A stretch of 64,000 bases of DNA from Pleurodeles waltl (GCF_031143425.1 NC_090438.1:774453138-774517137), one strand, 5' to 3'; counted from the first letter of the stretch, positions 46,921 to 60,940 are shown. Program-made: numbers and translations. Notes: generated from the letters alone by a model not told the origin.

Positions 46921-47309
46921 TCTCCACATTCGCCTGAATTCATTAAAAGGCTAAGAAAGGTTTTAGGAAATTGGTAAAATGTACCAGCATCCTGCTGAAA
47001 TGTACAAACACTTGAACTGACTGATGCAGGCTGGTACAAAGAATGTATATATTAGGAAGAAACCCCTCTTCAACAGGAGTGACAGTTTTCAGAGCTTATT
47101 GCTCAAACTCTTTGCTGTGACAAGTCAATAAGCAAAATACGAGTGGATACAAATATGTTTTTGAGAAAATATATATTTTAAAAAATCAATGGTGGTTTTT
47201 AACATTTATCTTTTATGGCAGAGGATCCGATAGGTTGTGTCAGGAGGCTGATAGAGAGTTGCGCCATTCTCGCTCTCAATTTTCCAAATTTCAATGACTC
47301 AATGGGCCT
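46921..47309. other. No gene recognised
   Basis: AT-rich sequence upstream of the solo LTR; nothing recognisable. Confidence 0.5.
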
Positions 47310-47314
47310 TTGTT

Positions 47315-49849
47315 TGTAGGAAAGTAGCCTCTTTCTAGCCTGGTTACCCCCACCTTTGGCCTGTTTGTCAGAGTGTTTGACTGTGTTCGTTCACTGGGAT
47401 CCTGCTAACCAGGACCCCAGTGATTATGCTCTCTCCTTTAAAATTGGTTGCTGGAACCATTTTAATCCCACAATTGGCACACTGGTGCCCCATTATAAGT
47501 CCCTAAAGTCCCTAGTATATGGTACCTAGGTACCCAGGGCACTGGGGCTCCAGAGGATCCCTATGGGCTGCAGCATATATTTTTTCACCCATAGGGAGCC
47601 CAAGTAAAGGGTTCTGCAGGAGCAGCATTGCAGCCTGGGTGAAAAGGTGCAAGCACCCTTTCACTGCCACTTTTCACTACACCAGGTCACTTATAAGTCA
47701 CCCCTATGGCAGGCCTTCTAGGCCAGAGGGCGGGGTGCAAAGTACCTGTGTGTGAGGGCACCCCTGCACTAGCAGAGGTGCCCCCACGAACTCCAGGCCC
47801 ATTTTCCCAGAGTTCGTGAGTGCGGAGATGACCTTTTAGGTGTGTACTGGACATAGGTCAATACCTATGTCCAGCTACATAACAGTAACTCCAAACATAG
47901 GCATGTTTGGTATCAAACATGTTGGAATCATACCCCAATGCTTTTGCAAGCATTGGTTGTATGATTCCATGTACTCTGGGGGCTCCTTAGAGGACCCCCA
48001 GCATTGCCATTACAGCCTTCTGAGAGTTTCCAGGCAGCCCAAGCTGCTGACACCTCCCAGAGAGGTTTCTGCCCTCCTGTTGTTTGAGAAGCTCAAGGCA
48101 GAACAAAGGATTTCCTTTGGGAGAGGGATGTTACACCTCTCCCTTTGGACATAGGTGTTACAGGGGTGGGAGGGGTAGCCTCCCCAAGCCACTGGCAATG
48201 CTTTGAAGGGCACATTTGGTGCCCTCCTTGCATAAATCAGTCTACACCGGTTCAGGGACCCCCAGTCCCTGCTCTGGCGTGAAACTTGACAAAGGAAAAG
48301 GAAGTCACCACTCCTCTGTCCGTCACCACCCCAGGGGTTCTCAGAGCTCCTCCAGAGGGTCACTGGGTTTTGCCATCTTCGATTCAAGGTTAGCAGGAAA
48401 CTCTGGGAGCACCTGAGTGGCTAGTGACAGCAGGTGACATCAGAGCCCCTTCCTGGTATTTGGTCACCCAGCTACATGACCAATCCCCCTTTCAGGGCTA
48501 TTTAGGGTCTCTCTCTTGGGTTGTTCCTCAGATTTGGATTGCAAGACTCCAGCAGGAATCCTGTGCAACCTCCACTGCAACTTCTGACCGAAGAAACTGC
48601 ATCTGGACGCTCCAGGACCCAACAAGCTGCAACAAAGAAGAAATACACCTCCTGCAACATTGTATCCACAGCTCTTTCCAGCAATTGCAACACTTCCCTG
48701 GTCCTGCACCCTCTGAGGACAGCCCATCTTCAGCCCGCATCAGAAGAAAGAAGGAATCTCCTTTGGGGTGAAGGAGTCACTCCCCTGCTTCTGCAGGCAC
48801 CAACTGTAATGATGACCAGCTACGTGGATCCCTTCTCCTGCTGAGCTGCGTGGATCCTCCATCACAAGTGGTGGACTGAAGTGGTCCTGACGGTCCTCTC
48901 TTCCAGCTGTCCAACTTGGGTGGAGGTAAGCCCTTGCCTGCCCACGCAGGACAGTACTCCTGTGCACCGCGTCCTTTGAAGATGCCAAGACTTGTTGGCA
49001 TCTTTTCTAAGAGATCTTCAGGCATCCTGAAGCCTCAGCCCCCAGCACTCCATCCTGCAACGCACAGCTCCCTCAGTAGTTTTCCGGCGGCATGGGAACC
49101 TTTTTTGTAGTGCTGCGGAGGCCTCTTCCTCAACTTTTGTGTCCCCATCCTGTGGGACTCCTGTGGTTGCTGCCTCATCTTCTGTGGGCTGTCTGTGTTG
49201 CCAAGGGCTCCCTCTGATTCCCCCTCCTGGGTAGAGTCCACCTGGTCCTTCCTGGTTCCTGGCAGCTCCACTTTCCGCTAACCACGAGTTTTGCGTGTGC
49301 CAAGGCTTGTTGGTAGAATCCGAAGATGCAAACCCAACTGCAATCATCCTTCCAGCATGGGACATCACCTGCATCCTCCAGGAACTCAACTTCTTCTTCT
49401 TGGGTGCAGTGCTGACTCTCCTTCTTCACCGTTGACTCACCTCTTGCACCTTCAGTCTGGTGTGTAGGGGCTCCTGCCCTTCCTGGACTCTGCTGTGCTT
49501 CTTGGACTTGGTCCCCTTCTTCCACAGGTCGTCTAGTCTAGGAGTCCACTGTTGGTGTCTTGCAGTCTTTTCTGGGTTTTCCATTCTTCGTTCCTTCTAA
49601 GTGGGTGTTCTGGGTAATTTACAGTGATTTACTCCTGCTTTCCTGTGAGTTGTGGTACTTGCCTTTGGACTTTTCTTTTACTCCCAGCTCCCCTCTACAC
49701 ACTCCACTTACCTAGGTGGGGGACCGACACTCGCGTTCCATTTTTTTGTATATGGTTTGTGCATCCCACCAGGGCTATTTCTCTCTATTGTGATTTTCAC
49801 TATTTGCACTGTTTTCTAACTATTTGTATGCCTATTTCAGCCTCCTACA
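47315..49849 (+). repeat. Solo long LTR (2.54 kb)
   Basis: Starts TGTAGGAAAGTAGCCTC and ends CAGCCTCCTACA, complementary TGTAGG/CCTACA termini as in LTRs. It is flanked by TTGTT (47310-47314) and TTCTT (49850-49854), a 5-bp duplication with one difference. It has no coding domains and no neighbouring internal region, so it is a solo LTR left by recombination. It includes GGTGGAGGTAAGCCC (about 48921), which looks like a splice donor. I recognise the terminal pattern as that of a long-LTR family in newt genomes. Confidence 0.8.
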
Positions 49850-49854
49850 TTCTT

Positions 49855-52800
49855 GTCGAGTGGAGAGGTGAAGGGAGTTAGCATTCATCACAATAATTTC
49901 CACTTAACAGTGCTGCACATTGGGTTACATACACAATGAGGAACTGGAATCAAGAATAAAGTTAAGGAGTTTTATTACAAGTTAATAGTCAGGTTGATAT
50001 AAATTAATTTACTTTTAACACCTAACAGAGAGAGGGAGGTTCACCCACTGTATGTCCTCCCTAATCACATGCACTCAATCACTGCTGCCCTGGAAGAGTA
50101 AACAGGTCTGTGTCTCAAATAGGGGTGTGACAGGACTACTGTCCTAACAGAACTCGAGGGAAGAGCTTTCTTATGGAAGAGGAAGCCTCCACACATATTT
50201 ATGTCATGCTTCATCCTCAGCAACTTCTCCCCACCCCGGTGGGATAGTGCCATTAAGGCAGACTGAACCGCCTGGTGAACCTGGACAGGAGGGAGTTCTT
50301 AAATAAAAACTACTCGACAAAGGGAGGATCCTGATTAACTAAAATGCTGGGGATCGCGTAACCTCTCCCATAAGAAAGATCTTGCCTCAAGTTTTGTTAG
50401 GATAGTAGTCGTGTTGCATCTCCATTTGGGACACAGCCTTGTTTACCCATCCAGGGCAAATGTCTATGAAGTCTAAGAGCTACCATATCTGGTGTGATTG
50501 AGTAATATAAATTAATCACAAAAGCATGCTATAGAGATACAGGATTATAACAGGATAACCAAATATCCTGAAGAAGTTCAGGGAATGAGGATTATGCGAA
50601 CCAAAAGTTCAGTTACAGCAAAACAGAAAATTAGCAATAAAATCTGATGCTCAAAGAAAAGTCTTCAATCTTCTGTCCTTAAGATGAGTAATATCTAAAA
50701 CTCATTCAGCTTAAGACTTAAATTAATCTATCTAAGTAAATCAAGAAAAATCTAAAAAGTCAGGCAAAATGCTGAAAAAAGAGAAAATTCTGTATGTCCT
50801 TTCATATCAGGGAACGTGTCAGCATTTCAGAAGCTCGGTCAAGAGTCTTCTAAAGAAAAAATAAGCATTAGCTTAATGGGCAAAAAGAGAGGAAGCATAG
50901 AGATCTACAACTCTCAAAGTTAAAAAAAATAGTGTCCTCCACCAATCTGTGAGAGCACCAGTTAATACCACACAAATCTTCTACGTAACACCCTTTATTC
51001 ACACCATCAGGGATTCTATTGTCCTCTCCATTCTCACATCTGAACTGCAACATTTGTGGGTTCTCTCAGATCAGTCCTGAGAGCGATGTCAGCCTTGATC
51101 ACCTGTGACCTTCACTACATTATGGAATAGAGACTGTCAGTTAACACTCTGTTTCTCCATGTTCCTCATCAGGGTCTCTTTCTCAGGCTCTCTGTCACTA
51201 GTACAGTGTAACATCTATTCTTAAACTAACAATTCATGTGATTGTTCCTGCAAAGAAAGCCCTACAAGCAAAAATGGAAAAATACTATTGCATGCCGAAA
51301 GAAATTCAGGCCTAGTCATGTCAAATTATATCTGTATAATTCAATTGTGCACATTCAATACATCAGTTATGCACTTAGAGCTACAAATATATGACAATGT
51401 AAGTACATGAATTCAAATTAAACTCACATTACAGTTTTAAATAAAAGCAATGCAACTTTTGAATACAGAAGTATAAATGCAACTGCAAACTGTATTTAGA
51501 ATGCATATGTGAAAACATTAGTGCACACGTTTACATGAACTTTTCTCGTTTCTAGTGCAAATACATTTCATTAATGTGAGGATAGTTTCTAAATCATTTC
51601 AAATGACTACTTTTCATTTAATAAGGTTAAGGCACACAGAGTATACAATTTTCTAATTCTATAGTGAATGCACTCCAGTATTGTGTTCAAATGCAACACT
51701 TTACATTAATAAAGTTAGATCACACAAAGTATGTAGCGCTAAGTGCACATATATATTGAATATATTGTGACTTGTAATGGTGGAAACAAAATGACGCTGC
51801 TCCTAGGCCAATGTATAGGTGTCTGAAGCTCAGTGAGAGCATCAGATTTAAACACTTTGTAGGTTTTTGTCATTCCATGAAGATGGAAGTGGCCAGGGCC
51901 TCTCTGGATCAATGACACACATTTTGGACCAGAAGAAAGCATAAGCAGATGTTTGAATTCAAAATGCATTACCGTTTTTGCCTTCTGCAACCGAAGGTCC
52001 TTTAGGACCATAATAAAGGGCTCACGCAACTCAGATTGTAGCAAGAATGCCATAGGCCCTGGTGGAAGCAAGGAAAATGGTCTCTTTAAGTACAGTTGAG
52101 GTACTAAATATAGAAACTATCAAGGTTCGTTGGGCCTGTCAGGGCTATGGGCCCCAATGCAGTGCAACTGCTGCACCAATGGTAACTGTGCTCCTCAACA
52201 CTATGAGTCTCATTACTAGTTGGCTAATTTTAGGCATGGGGATACCTGCAATCTCTGATCACAACAGGTAACCCTAAACCCAAATTGGGTATTTAAAAGC
52301 TATTGGCCGCGTCTGCAGGAAATAATAGCTCCTAATTACCAATCCTGTAATCAATGGCCCAAGCCATAAATTATGGCCCATAATGTAGGCAGAGCAGTTA
52401 AAAGTTATTGCCCTGCAGGTGAGGCCTTCCTGGACATTCATCTACATAACTCGAGAAAGGTATGAGACACAGATCTGCAGAACAGCTAGACTCCTAAAAT
52501 GGCAGTGTGATTCGAGCACCCTCGCACGCCCGGTAGATCGTGGATGTAATGGTTCCTTGCTTTCCTATCTTGAACACAGTAGCATGATAAGAGTGCATTG
52601 GGCATTAAGCAAGCAAAGAAAATAGGCCCTTTTGCCTACTGATTGAATGGTAAAGACAACCATAATTGGGATGCAGTCAACCTGTCAAAGTCATGGGTCC
52701 TGGTCACTCACTGTACTAATAATTGCTCCAGTCCTGATTAAATGCACTAAAGTCAAAAGAAGAGTAACCAATGCTAGGATATCTATTTACCAGGTTATAT

Positions 52801-54587
52801 CCGTACAGGATGGACTTTTCAAGCAATTCTTAACAATACTCATACACTGGCTTTAGTTTAGAGAAAAGGTCGTTTTAGAGTACAATCATCAACATAGTCT
52901 AGGACACACCACCTACTCTCACAGACAGCAGATCATAGGTAGTCTTTACAATATACACCCAAACCATGTGCAATATCCGATAATCAGCATTTCATTATAT
53001 TTTCAACAGCACTCAATAATATCACCATGCACAATAATTCGAGAAACACCTACAAATGGTCAAACTCAAACAACACATTAGAGAGAAGTCATACACCCAT
53101 AGGCACACAACTATGAACAAAAGCCATATAGCTGTAAAAGCACTACCAAACCAACAGCACTGTCAGCAACCACACCACATACACCGTAGAGGCACTTGAA
53201 TAAACCCCACAAAAACATAGCACATCTTCATGCATGCAAGCCACAATGCAAAATAATTAGGTACCTAGATTGTTATGGATAGAAGGAGATAGAGGGCATT
53301 TCACTTCAACTGAGCAATGGACACCTAACCATCTAATTCTGAGAAGAAATGGAAAAGTCCTTGAGTACAACCAATTCCCAGATCATCATGAAAAGGCAAC
53401 CAGGAAGAGAATGAGCTACTATGTCATGACAATTGTAGTTAAGTAGCTAAGAGTGCTACAATCAGTCCTATAATTAGGAAAGGCTTCCATCTGCCTGGTG
53501 CAACTGAAATTTGTCTGTTACCTTTGACCTCACAGTAATGATCTGTACATGACCATATTTACATTCTATTGTGTGAATTGCTAACAAGCTAACTATAAAG
53601 TGGTGCACTGAAAGTCTATATTAGGGTGCATTTACTGTAGTCTAGTAAGGTGATGTATGTGGTTTAGCCATTCTAACTCAAGTATAATAATTTATTTTGA
53701 TTTTATATATTTCCTAAAGAATAGTTATCACTAAAAAGATAATGGATTCTTGATGAATACATTTTAAATGCTGTACATCAATGTGAAAAATTGTAGTTCC
53801 CCATCATATTTACTGGCATGTATTAACAATTTATTTTAATTTTGAAATTTACTGTAACATGAATTTTGACAAGACTTATTAATAATGGAGGTTCAATTGT
53901 AACATATATTAGTGTTTGCTTAACATGAATAAAATAATATTTTAATTCTATTTTGCTTAGTTTAGCCATATTGATTTGCTAGGCCTCAGACTTTGAAGAA
54001 TGTGGTAAAGCTGTTTTTTCTTTTTGCTAACATGTCATTTCTTTCCAGATATCATTCTTATACCTGCAAAATGTTAGTTTGGAAATAGACATGCTATTGT
54101 TTTATTCATAGAGAGCCCGAGACAGTAACCTCGAGGATGGTACACCGAGAAACAGAGAATGTGAAGAACAACCCAGTTTGTTATTTGTTGCAAAAGTTTT
54201 ACAGAAGAGCAAAGAAGGATGCCTTCCCATGGCAGTCTTGGGAGCTTGCCTTCATGTAGCCTGATATACTATGATTGGACAACACAATCTTTTGATCCAT
54301 ATGGCGTTACCAATGGGCAAATCATCATTCACTTTGGACTTTAATTTACCTTTTCCAGTCAGTTGAAGAGAGAGAGAGAGATCATTTGGACTTTGAGTAG
54401 GAGACATCCCTTGGACTTTGAAAGGTACAGACCTTTTTATCCTTACCCCACACTTCCCCAAATGCTTGCTGAGGGAACATATAATTTCCCCCCTGACCGA
54501 TGAGAAGACTCTTGACCCAGTTTCTGAAATGCTGACTACACCTTCCCTCATTACTTACTTTTTTGTCAACTTTAATTAGCTTCAGGG
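49855..54587. other. No gene recognised (4.7 kb)
   Basis: AT-rich, with only short random open frames. No LTR, TIR or LINE motif found on either strand. Possibly old, fully decayed repeats. Confidence 0.5.
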
Positions 54588-55911
54588 GTGTGGCCTGACA
54601 AGATGGCTGAGTAGACGTGTTCTGACTGAGCTCCTACCCTGGCAACAAAATCTTGAAGCATCCTGATGAGACCGGTCGGTCTAAATTACAAAGATGTCAA
54701 CAGAGTAATGCCTGCTGACTGGGTGGTTGCTAACTAACCTTGGGGGACACCCCCCCATAAATAACTACCGGCAAAGAAAGATCTACTGTTGCGGAGAGGG
54801 TCCGGCCTAACCCTGTCATGGCGCAGCCTGACCTACTATGAGGCAGATGTGAAGCAGAGGATTGCGGATGGTGGGGCTGGCCAGCGATGTGGAGCGAGAG
54901 GGTCTGCTAATGAGAGGGCCCTGAAGACCCTGAATTGTTACTGGGGGTAGCTGCTTCACTCCCAAAAAGGGTGTGGGACTTCCCGGCCCAGAGAATTATG
55001 ATGGTGGCCTGTGTCGGGTCTGAGGCCGCAGCCCTCCAAAACAGTGAAGACGCTGACAACAGCGGGGGAGATCGTCGGCAGACAGTGAGGTAGGAAGTCT
55101 GCAGGGTGAGCCCCTGAGTGAGCTGGAGCCCTCATATATCCTACTGAAGGGGCCCGACGAGAAGCGCTGCCGGTTTGGGCCGGGTCCGACCCGTCTTGAT
55201 GGTGGCATCCGCAGTGGCTAGTTGGATTGAGATTGCTGCACGGGTGGGTGGCTGGCCCCAAGATCGGCGGTGTGCTGTACATGAGAGCGTCTGTCGGGGG
55301 CTGCCTCAGAGGCTCTAGAAAATCCAGAGACTCCCATCCAGGCTATATGGCGACAAAGAAAACAGCATGGCATTTGTGGTGAGGAGAGACCTGGGGGCAG
55401 TGGGGACTGGGTGAGCAGTTGCGGGAGCCTGGCATGGTTTGCCGTCGCTGCAGCCCATTGAGCGGCGGACCTGGGGTAGTGTGCCCTTGGTGCCAAACGT
55501 TTGAGGCCCTCTGCACCAATGCGACCAACAGCTAGATTTATAGGCCCAAGCGAGGGGCCTACCACAGATGGAGGAAGCACCGGCCCTGTAGGATAAACAC
55601 TAGCAGTGAAGATCTTGAACAGTGCTACACCCTGTAAGTATTCTGGGCCTGAATTATTAAAGTGACCCCTCTCAGAAGAGCCAACAGGCCCCTCTGGAGC
55701 TGGATGGTGAGGTCAATGGGGTCTATGGCAGAGAGTCTGCCTTGAAGTGCTGGTACCTATGTACCTAAGTGCATGGGGGGCTTGCCTGCGAGACCCTGAT
55801 GATCAAGTGATGGCCAGAGACTGAAATTGCCATAAATGCCACTATAAATGTTACAAGACTGATTGTTTTAGGCTGGTTGGCATAATTCAGCCCACACAAA
55901 CAGTTAGTGGC

Positions 55912-58122
55912 TGTTAGACCTGGCAGCTTTTGGGTGTGTCTCCCCTGTCTTTTTGCCTTCTGACCTCCTGTTTTCATGGTATCCTGGACTTTGTTTTTGT
56001 TGGTTTATTGTCTCTGCGCACTTTACCACTGCTAATCAGTGCTAAAGTGCAAGTGCTCCCTATATACATTGTGTTGGTGATTAGGTTATCCATGATTGGC
56101 ATATTTGATGTACTAATGAATCCCTACTAAAGTGCACCATAGGTTCCCAGGGCCTGTAAATCAAATATTACTAGTGAGTCTGCAGCACTGGTTGTGCCAC
56201 ACACATGAGTAGCCCTGTGAACTTGTCTCAGACCTGCCACTGCAGTGTCTGTGTGAGCAGTTTTAAACTCCCAATTCGACCTGGCAAGTGTGCCCACTTC
56301 CTAGGCCCAAACCTTCCCTTTTACTACATGTAAGGCACCCCTAAGGCAGGCCCTAAGTAGCTCCATGGGCAGGGTGCAGTGTATGTTAAAGGTGGGACAT
56401 ATGCTGGTGTATTTTACATGTCCTAACAGTGAAATATTGCCAAATTCTTTTTTCACTGTTGCAAGGCCTACCTCTCTCATAGGTTAACATAGGGGCTGCA
56501 GCTAGAAATATGGAATTTAGGGTCCCTGGACTCACAATTTAAATATACATCTTTTAGTGAACTTGTTTTTTAGATTGTTAGTTCGAAAATGCCACTTTTA
56601 GAAAGTAGGCATTTTGATGCTTAAACCATTCTGTGACTCTGCCTGTTTGTGGATTCCCCATCTCGGTCAGTTTGACAGTTGGGCTGTTGTGAACTCCCTC
56701 TAGACAGTGACACAAAGGGAGCTGGGGTGTAGCCTGCATATCCTGATAAGCCATCTGAGCTAAAGTGGAGGGAGGAATGGTCACTCACACCTGAAAGGGC
56801 TATGCCTGCCCTCACACAATGCAGTCTCCATCCCCCTAGTATGTGTCTGGGGCCTGGCCTGGACAAGGAAAGATCTTACAAACAACTGAGACTTTCCTTT
56901 GAAGTTTGCCAACTTCAAAGGCAGACAGGGGTATAAGTATTGGACCCAAAACCCCAGACTTTGAGAATCTTTCTGAAATCAAGAGGAACCTCTTCCAAAG
57001 AGAAGAGCTGAAGAGCTGGAGGAGGAGTACTAACCCTTTGCTGTGTTGCTTTGCTGGGTTGGCCTGCAGTTGCTGCTTCTGCCTTGAAAGAGAGTAAAGG
57101 GCTTGGAGTAGAGCTTGCCTCCTGTTGCACCGTGGCCTGTGGACACCACCTGTGAGGTACACAAAGCACCGTCCCGTCCCGAACTGCAGCCCTGGCCCAC
57201 CAACGCCAGCACCATCAACTCCAGTGTCGTCAACAGACGTTCCTGTCTGCACCATGACCCGTGGACCCTGCACAGAGCCCATCCCGCCCCACCTATTTGA
57301 GCCTACCGGCGACAGCGCTTCAGCAACGATGTCGCCGCTGCCTGCACCGTGATCTGTTGACACCGCACGTCGCACCACCCCGCTTCACACCGCAGCCCTG
57401 GTCTCACCTACACCAATGGACGCCATCACCGAGCCGCTGCCTGCACAGTGACCAGTGAGCACTGCACGTCGCATTGTCCCGCTTCGCACCGCAACCCCAG
57501 ATGCCATCCACGCCAGCGCTCCTGACTTCATCAGCCCGGAGTTCGATTGGCAACAAGTGTGACTTCAAGGGCCCGACGACCCCCGCACCGACTCCGGAAC
57601 CGACACAGTGACGTCAGCGACACCACTCTCCGGATCTCAGCGTGAGGATCACGATGCCCAGCAAGTCCAAGGTACTGTTTGCAGGTCTTTCCGACACCAT
57701 AGCTGGCCCGCGATGTGCGGCTGGCCTGAACTGTTGGTTTTGTTGATCACAACGCTGTGATAGCCCCAGGTGGAGCTATTGACTTCAAGGAACTGTATTT
57801 TTAAGTTAATTCTTGCAAAATTCATATCTTTATTATTGTATGTTGGATTTTTCTCATTTTGGTCTTTTTTAATATAGATAAATATTGACTATTTTTTATA
57901 AAACTGGTGTGGTGTCCTTTTATAGTGTTCTCACTTATTACTGTGTGTTATGTGCAAATGTTTTACACATTGCTTCTGAGATAAGCCTGACTGCTCGTGC
58001 CAAGCACCAAGGGAATGAGCACAGGTTATCTGAGCGGGTATCTCCGATATCCTGACTAGAGTGAGGCTCCCTACTTGGACAAGGTGCAAACCAACTGCCA
58101 ACTAGAGACCCCATTTCTAACA
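55912..58122 (+). repeat. Solo gypsy LTR (2.21 kb) with perfect 5-bp TSD
   Basis: Starts TGTTAGACCTGGCAG and ends CCCATTTCTAACA. The direct repeat GTGGC flanks it at 55907-55911 and 58123-58127. The outer sequences match, in reverse complement, the LTR at 26780-28923: both have GAGACCCCATTTCTAACA, and the block AGACCTGCCACTGCA at 56231 corresponds to TGCAGTGGCAGGTCT at 28630. No internal region is present. Confidence 0.9.
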
Positions 58123-58258
58123 GTGGCCAACCAAGAGAAGAATGCCTGACTGAACAGATTGACCAAGGAGGTGGATACTGCGTCGCCATGGTGCAGCTTA
58201 TAGATAATAATTAGAATAGACATTACCTGTACCATTATAGCTGCGCCCCGGCCCGATA

Positions 58259-59365
58259 ATGGTGAAAGAAAAACCCCAAAGCGGAGGGCAGGCTAATAAA
58301 ATAGTGCAATACACTGCCCCAGGTTATGACACTGAAAAACATGAAATTGGGAACCAGTTGGGTCCAGAGCAGAGAAAACAGGTGCAGGATAAGAACGAAA
58401 TCCTATAGGCCATACAAGAGACTCATGTAGCACTTGAATTCAAGATGGACAGTATGGCAATGGAAATTAATCACTTACGCCTCAACCTGCGCAAAGTGCG
58501 AAAAAGGGTCATGGCTACTGAGAAGTTGTAGAACTCTGAGAAAATGTACAGATGCTAGAGGATTCAGTGGCAATGCTTCAGGCTCAAACAACCTGAATTG
58601 AAGAACGCATTGAGGACATCGAAGGGCGTTCCCAAAGGTTTAATCTGCAATTTCTTGTGTTCCCTGAGAAAGTGGAAGGATCCTTAGTTGAATTATTCCT
58701 AGAAAATTAGCTTGTAACTGCGCTTACCCTGGCTGCCTCACTAAATTCTTCAATATGGAAAGAGCTCACTATGCACTGGCTCCCGCCCCTCGCCCGGGAT
58801 GGCCTCCTGAGGCTCTCATAGCACAAATGTTTAATTACAGAGACAGGGACGCAATACTACAATATGTCCCAGCTCATGGCTAGCCTCAATATGAAGATAA
58901 GCGGATCCAGATTTACCCTGATTACACCAGAAAGGTTCAGGACCTTTGCAATGTCTTCCTGGGGGTCAAGCGTAGGCTGTCTGAGCACAGCATTAAATAT
59001 AGCCTTGTGTTACCGGCGAGGCTCAGGGTCCAACATGATGGTAAAGTACACTTCTATGAGTCTCCACGCAAGGCAATGGATTGGATGGACACCTTAGGCC
59101 TCGAACAGCTAGACCAAAACCAGGTATGGAGTGAGCGGCAGAGGAGAAGACGACGTAGGTGAACCCGCAATAGGGGGTCTCCATTGAGCACTGGGCCCAT
59201 TCTAGAAAACCATTCCACAGGACGCACACTGGTGGGGGAAGATGGTACTTTAAGGGTGGAAGTTGACCCCCATGCAGACCAAAAACTCATTCTCACCACT
59301 GCGCCTGGAACAGGACCCCCAGGGAGATGAAGAACACCAACAACCTGAAAATATTGATGATTAAG
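58259..59365 (+). pseudogene. L1 ORF1 remnant
   Basis: From ATG 58259: a polar N-terminus, then a coiled-coil-like region with KMDSMAMEINHLRLNLRK. Next the RRM-type core: SQRFNLQFLVFPEKVEGSL with a downstream ENxLVTALTLA equivalent (58625-58740), and PRDAILQYVP-type text near 58850. The C-terminal domain is GVKRRLSEHSIKYSLVLPAR and VHFYESPRKAMDWMDTLGL (58965-59095). Several frame changes. The same family of domains occurs in the antisense L1 ORF1 at 19060-19993. Confidence 0.75.
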
Positions 59366-59744
59366 AGACAGAGGGGTTCGGGCCCACCCCTATCAGCAAG
59401 TAAATGCAGGCGGCCCACCGGTTGAGTTAACGTAAATAGACTGGGATAGTCCAGTCACCTCACCTAGGCACAACGCTCATAGTGGTCTCGCAACGGGCTA
59501 TGGTACTGGTGCACTGGTCAGATTCTACAACAGTAATTGTTTTTGAAGTACCAGTTCAGATTCAAGGGGGTGGGTGGGGTTTTGGGGGTGGGGCTTGCTG
59601 TCCGCTTCTTTACCGTTGAGCCGGTAGTCATGAGCAGCTACTGCCTATGGGTGGGATGGTAGGTGGTATCACATGACTGTTTTGATAAGGACATTTTGTC
59701 TATTGTTGGGTCTTCAGTGTTGGTTGTTGTCCTAAAGAAGACAC

Positions 59745-60317
59745 ATGAAAGGCGCAGGGAATGACTATACATTTGTGACATGGAATGTGCACGGCCTGAA
59801 TAATTGTGTTAAACGTAATCGGATTGGTGCTTATTAGAGGTGATATGGGGTATCGGTTGCATTCCTCCAAGGGACTCATCCATGGGGGTACTGTATTAAA
59901 TGCGTAAAGAGGCGTTGGTGAGGACAATTGTATGCTACTTCATACTCTGGGTATGCACAAGGCGCATTAATATGGATGGGACCTTTTTAAGCTTACCAAA
60001 ACATTTTTCGATGATGAGGGCCGATATGTGATGGTGGAGGGAACACTTGATGCACATAATTTATGTCTATTGAATGTATATGCCCCGAATACTGACGATG
60101 GAGTCTTCTTGGGTGCACTGCTGGGGAAAGTGCAACTCTCTCCTGAGGTGGAGATTATATTGGCAGGAGACTTCAACTGCGTTATAAATGGCAAAATGGA
60201 TAGATCCCCACCCCGCAGGGGTACTAAACCTAAAGCTGTAACTGCATTACAGCAGGCGGAGTAGTCTAGGCCTGATAAGACATTTGAAGGTAGTGAAATC
60301 CAACAGCACTTACATAT
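59745..60317 (+). pseudogene. L1 ORF2 N-terminal fragment: endonuclease
   Basis: ATG 59745 starts MKGAGNDYTFVTWNVHGLNN, the L1 endonuclease opening. Later frames give VAFLQGTHP, then LCLLNVYAPNTDDGVF (60060) and EIILAGDFNCVINGKMDRSP (60150), with the GDFNCV metal-site motif. A decayed NSTYIF stretch near 60300 corresponds to the motif before SRIDYFL. The RT is absent. Confidence 0.8.
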
Positions 60318-60515
60318 TCATTGTAATAGTATTTTATATAGCGCTTACTACCCCTGGCGAGGCGCTGAAGCGCTTTTTAGAGAGTAGCATGCCACTCCGG
60401 AACCCAAAAGGAATTAGTGGTGGATTAGCAGAGGGAAATATGAGTACAGTATTAGTATTATTATAAGTTAGTTTGAGCAGAGGACATGTGAGTTTGTTAG
60501 TTGGATTGACTAGAG

Positions 60516-60810
60516 TAATGGAGGGATAGAGGAGGGAAGAATCCAGAAGTGTTAATTGGGAGTTTATAATAATAGGATGAGGCTTGTTATGAGTAAAGGA
60601 GAGATAGAGGAGGGAAGAGTCTTGGGTTTTTGGATGAGTCAAAGGTGAGATAAATGAGGGAGAATTTAGTAGGATTGTTTGGGAGATCATGGTAGTAAAC
60701 TGAGGTTTGGGGTGAGCTAGATGTGGTAGAGGAGGGAAGAGCTTAGGCAGGTTTATTTTGGAGATGAAAGTAGTACAATGGGTTTGGGATGAGTCAAAGT
60801 GGGGATGGAG
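60516..60810 (+). repeat. Degenerate tandem repeat, unit about 50-80 bp
   Basis: GATAGAGGAGGGAAGA-type starts recur near 60523, 60608, 60650 and 60728, each followed by a TTGGGAG/TTTGGGATGAG-type block. Three to four diverged units. Confidence 0.6.
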
Positions 60811-60889
60811 GATAGATTGATAGAGACATAGGGTGACGGGGAGACAGTAAAGCTTACAAGAGAGTGCATTTATATTAGTTTTATTTATG

Positions 60890-60940
60890 TATTATTATAT
60901 ATATATATATGTAACATTTATATATATATGTATATATATA

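Larger units (their letters stand above)
54588..60317 (+). mobile_element. L1-clade LINE, sense, 3'-truncated and split by a solo LTR
   Basis: The 5' end GGGGTGTGGCCTGACAAGATGG (54594) is an L1 5' untranslated start. The leader (to 55911, resuming at 58128) leads to ORF1 and the beginning of ORF2. ORF2 stops after the endonuclease near 60317, where an antisense LINE joins. The insertion of the 2.2-kb LTR in the leader removes nothing except for the duplicated GTGGC. Confidence 0.8.

Noticed and set aside
48424..49525. Several 100-codon frames on both strands
   Set aside because: They lie inside the long solo LTR, overlap one another on opposite strands and have no domain motifs.
51739..52071. 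110-codon minus-strand frame
   Set aside because: No recognisable motif, no neighbouring element parts and no splice or promoter support.
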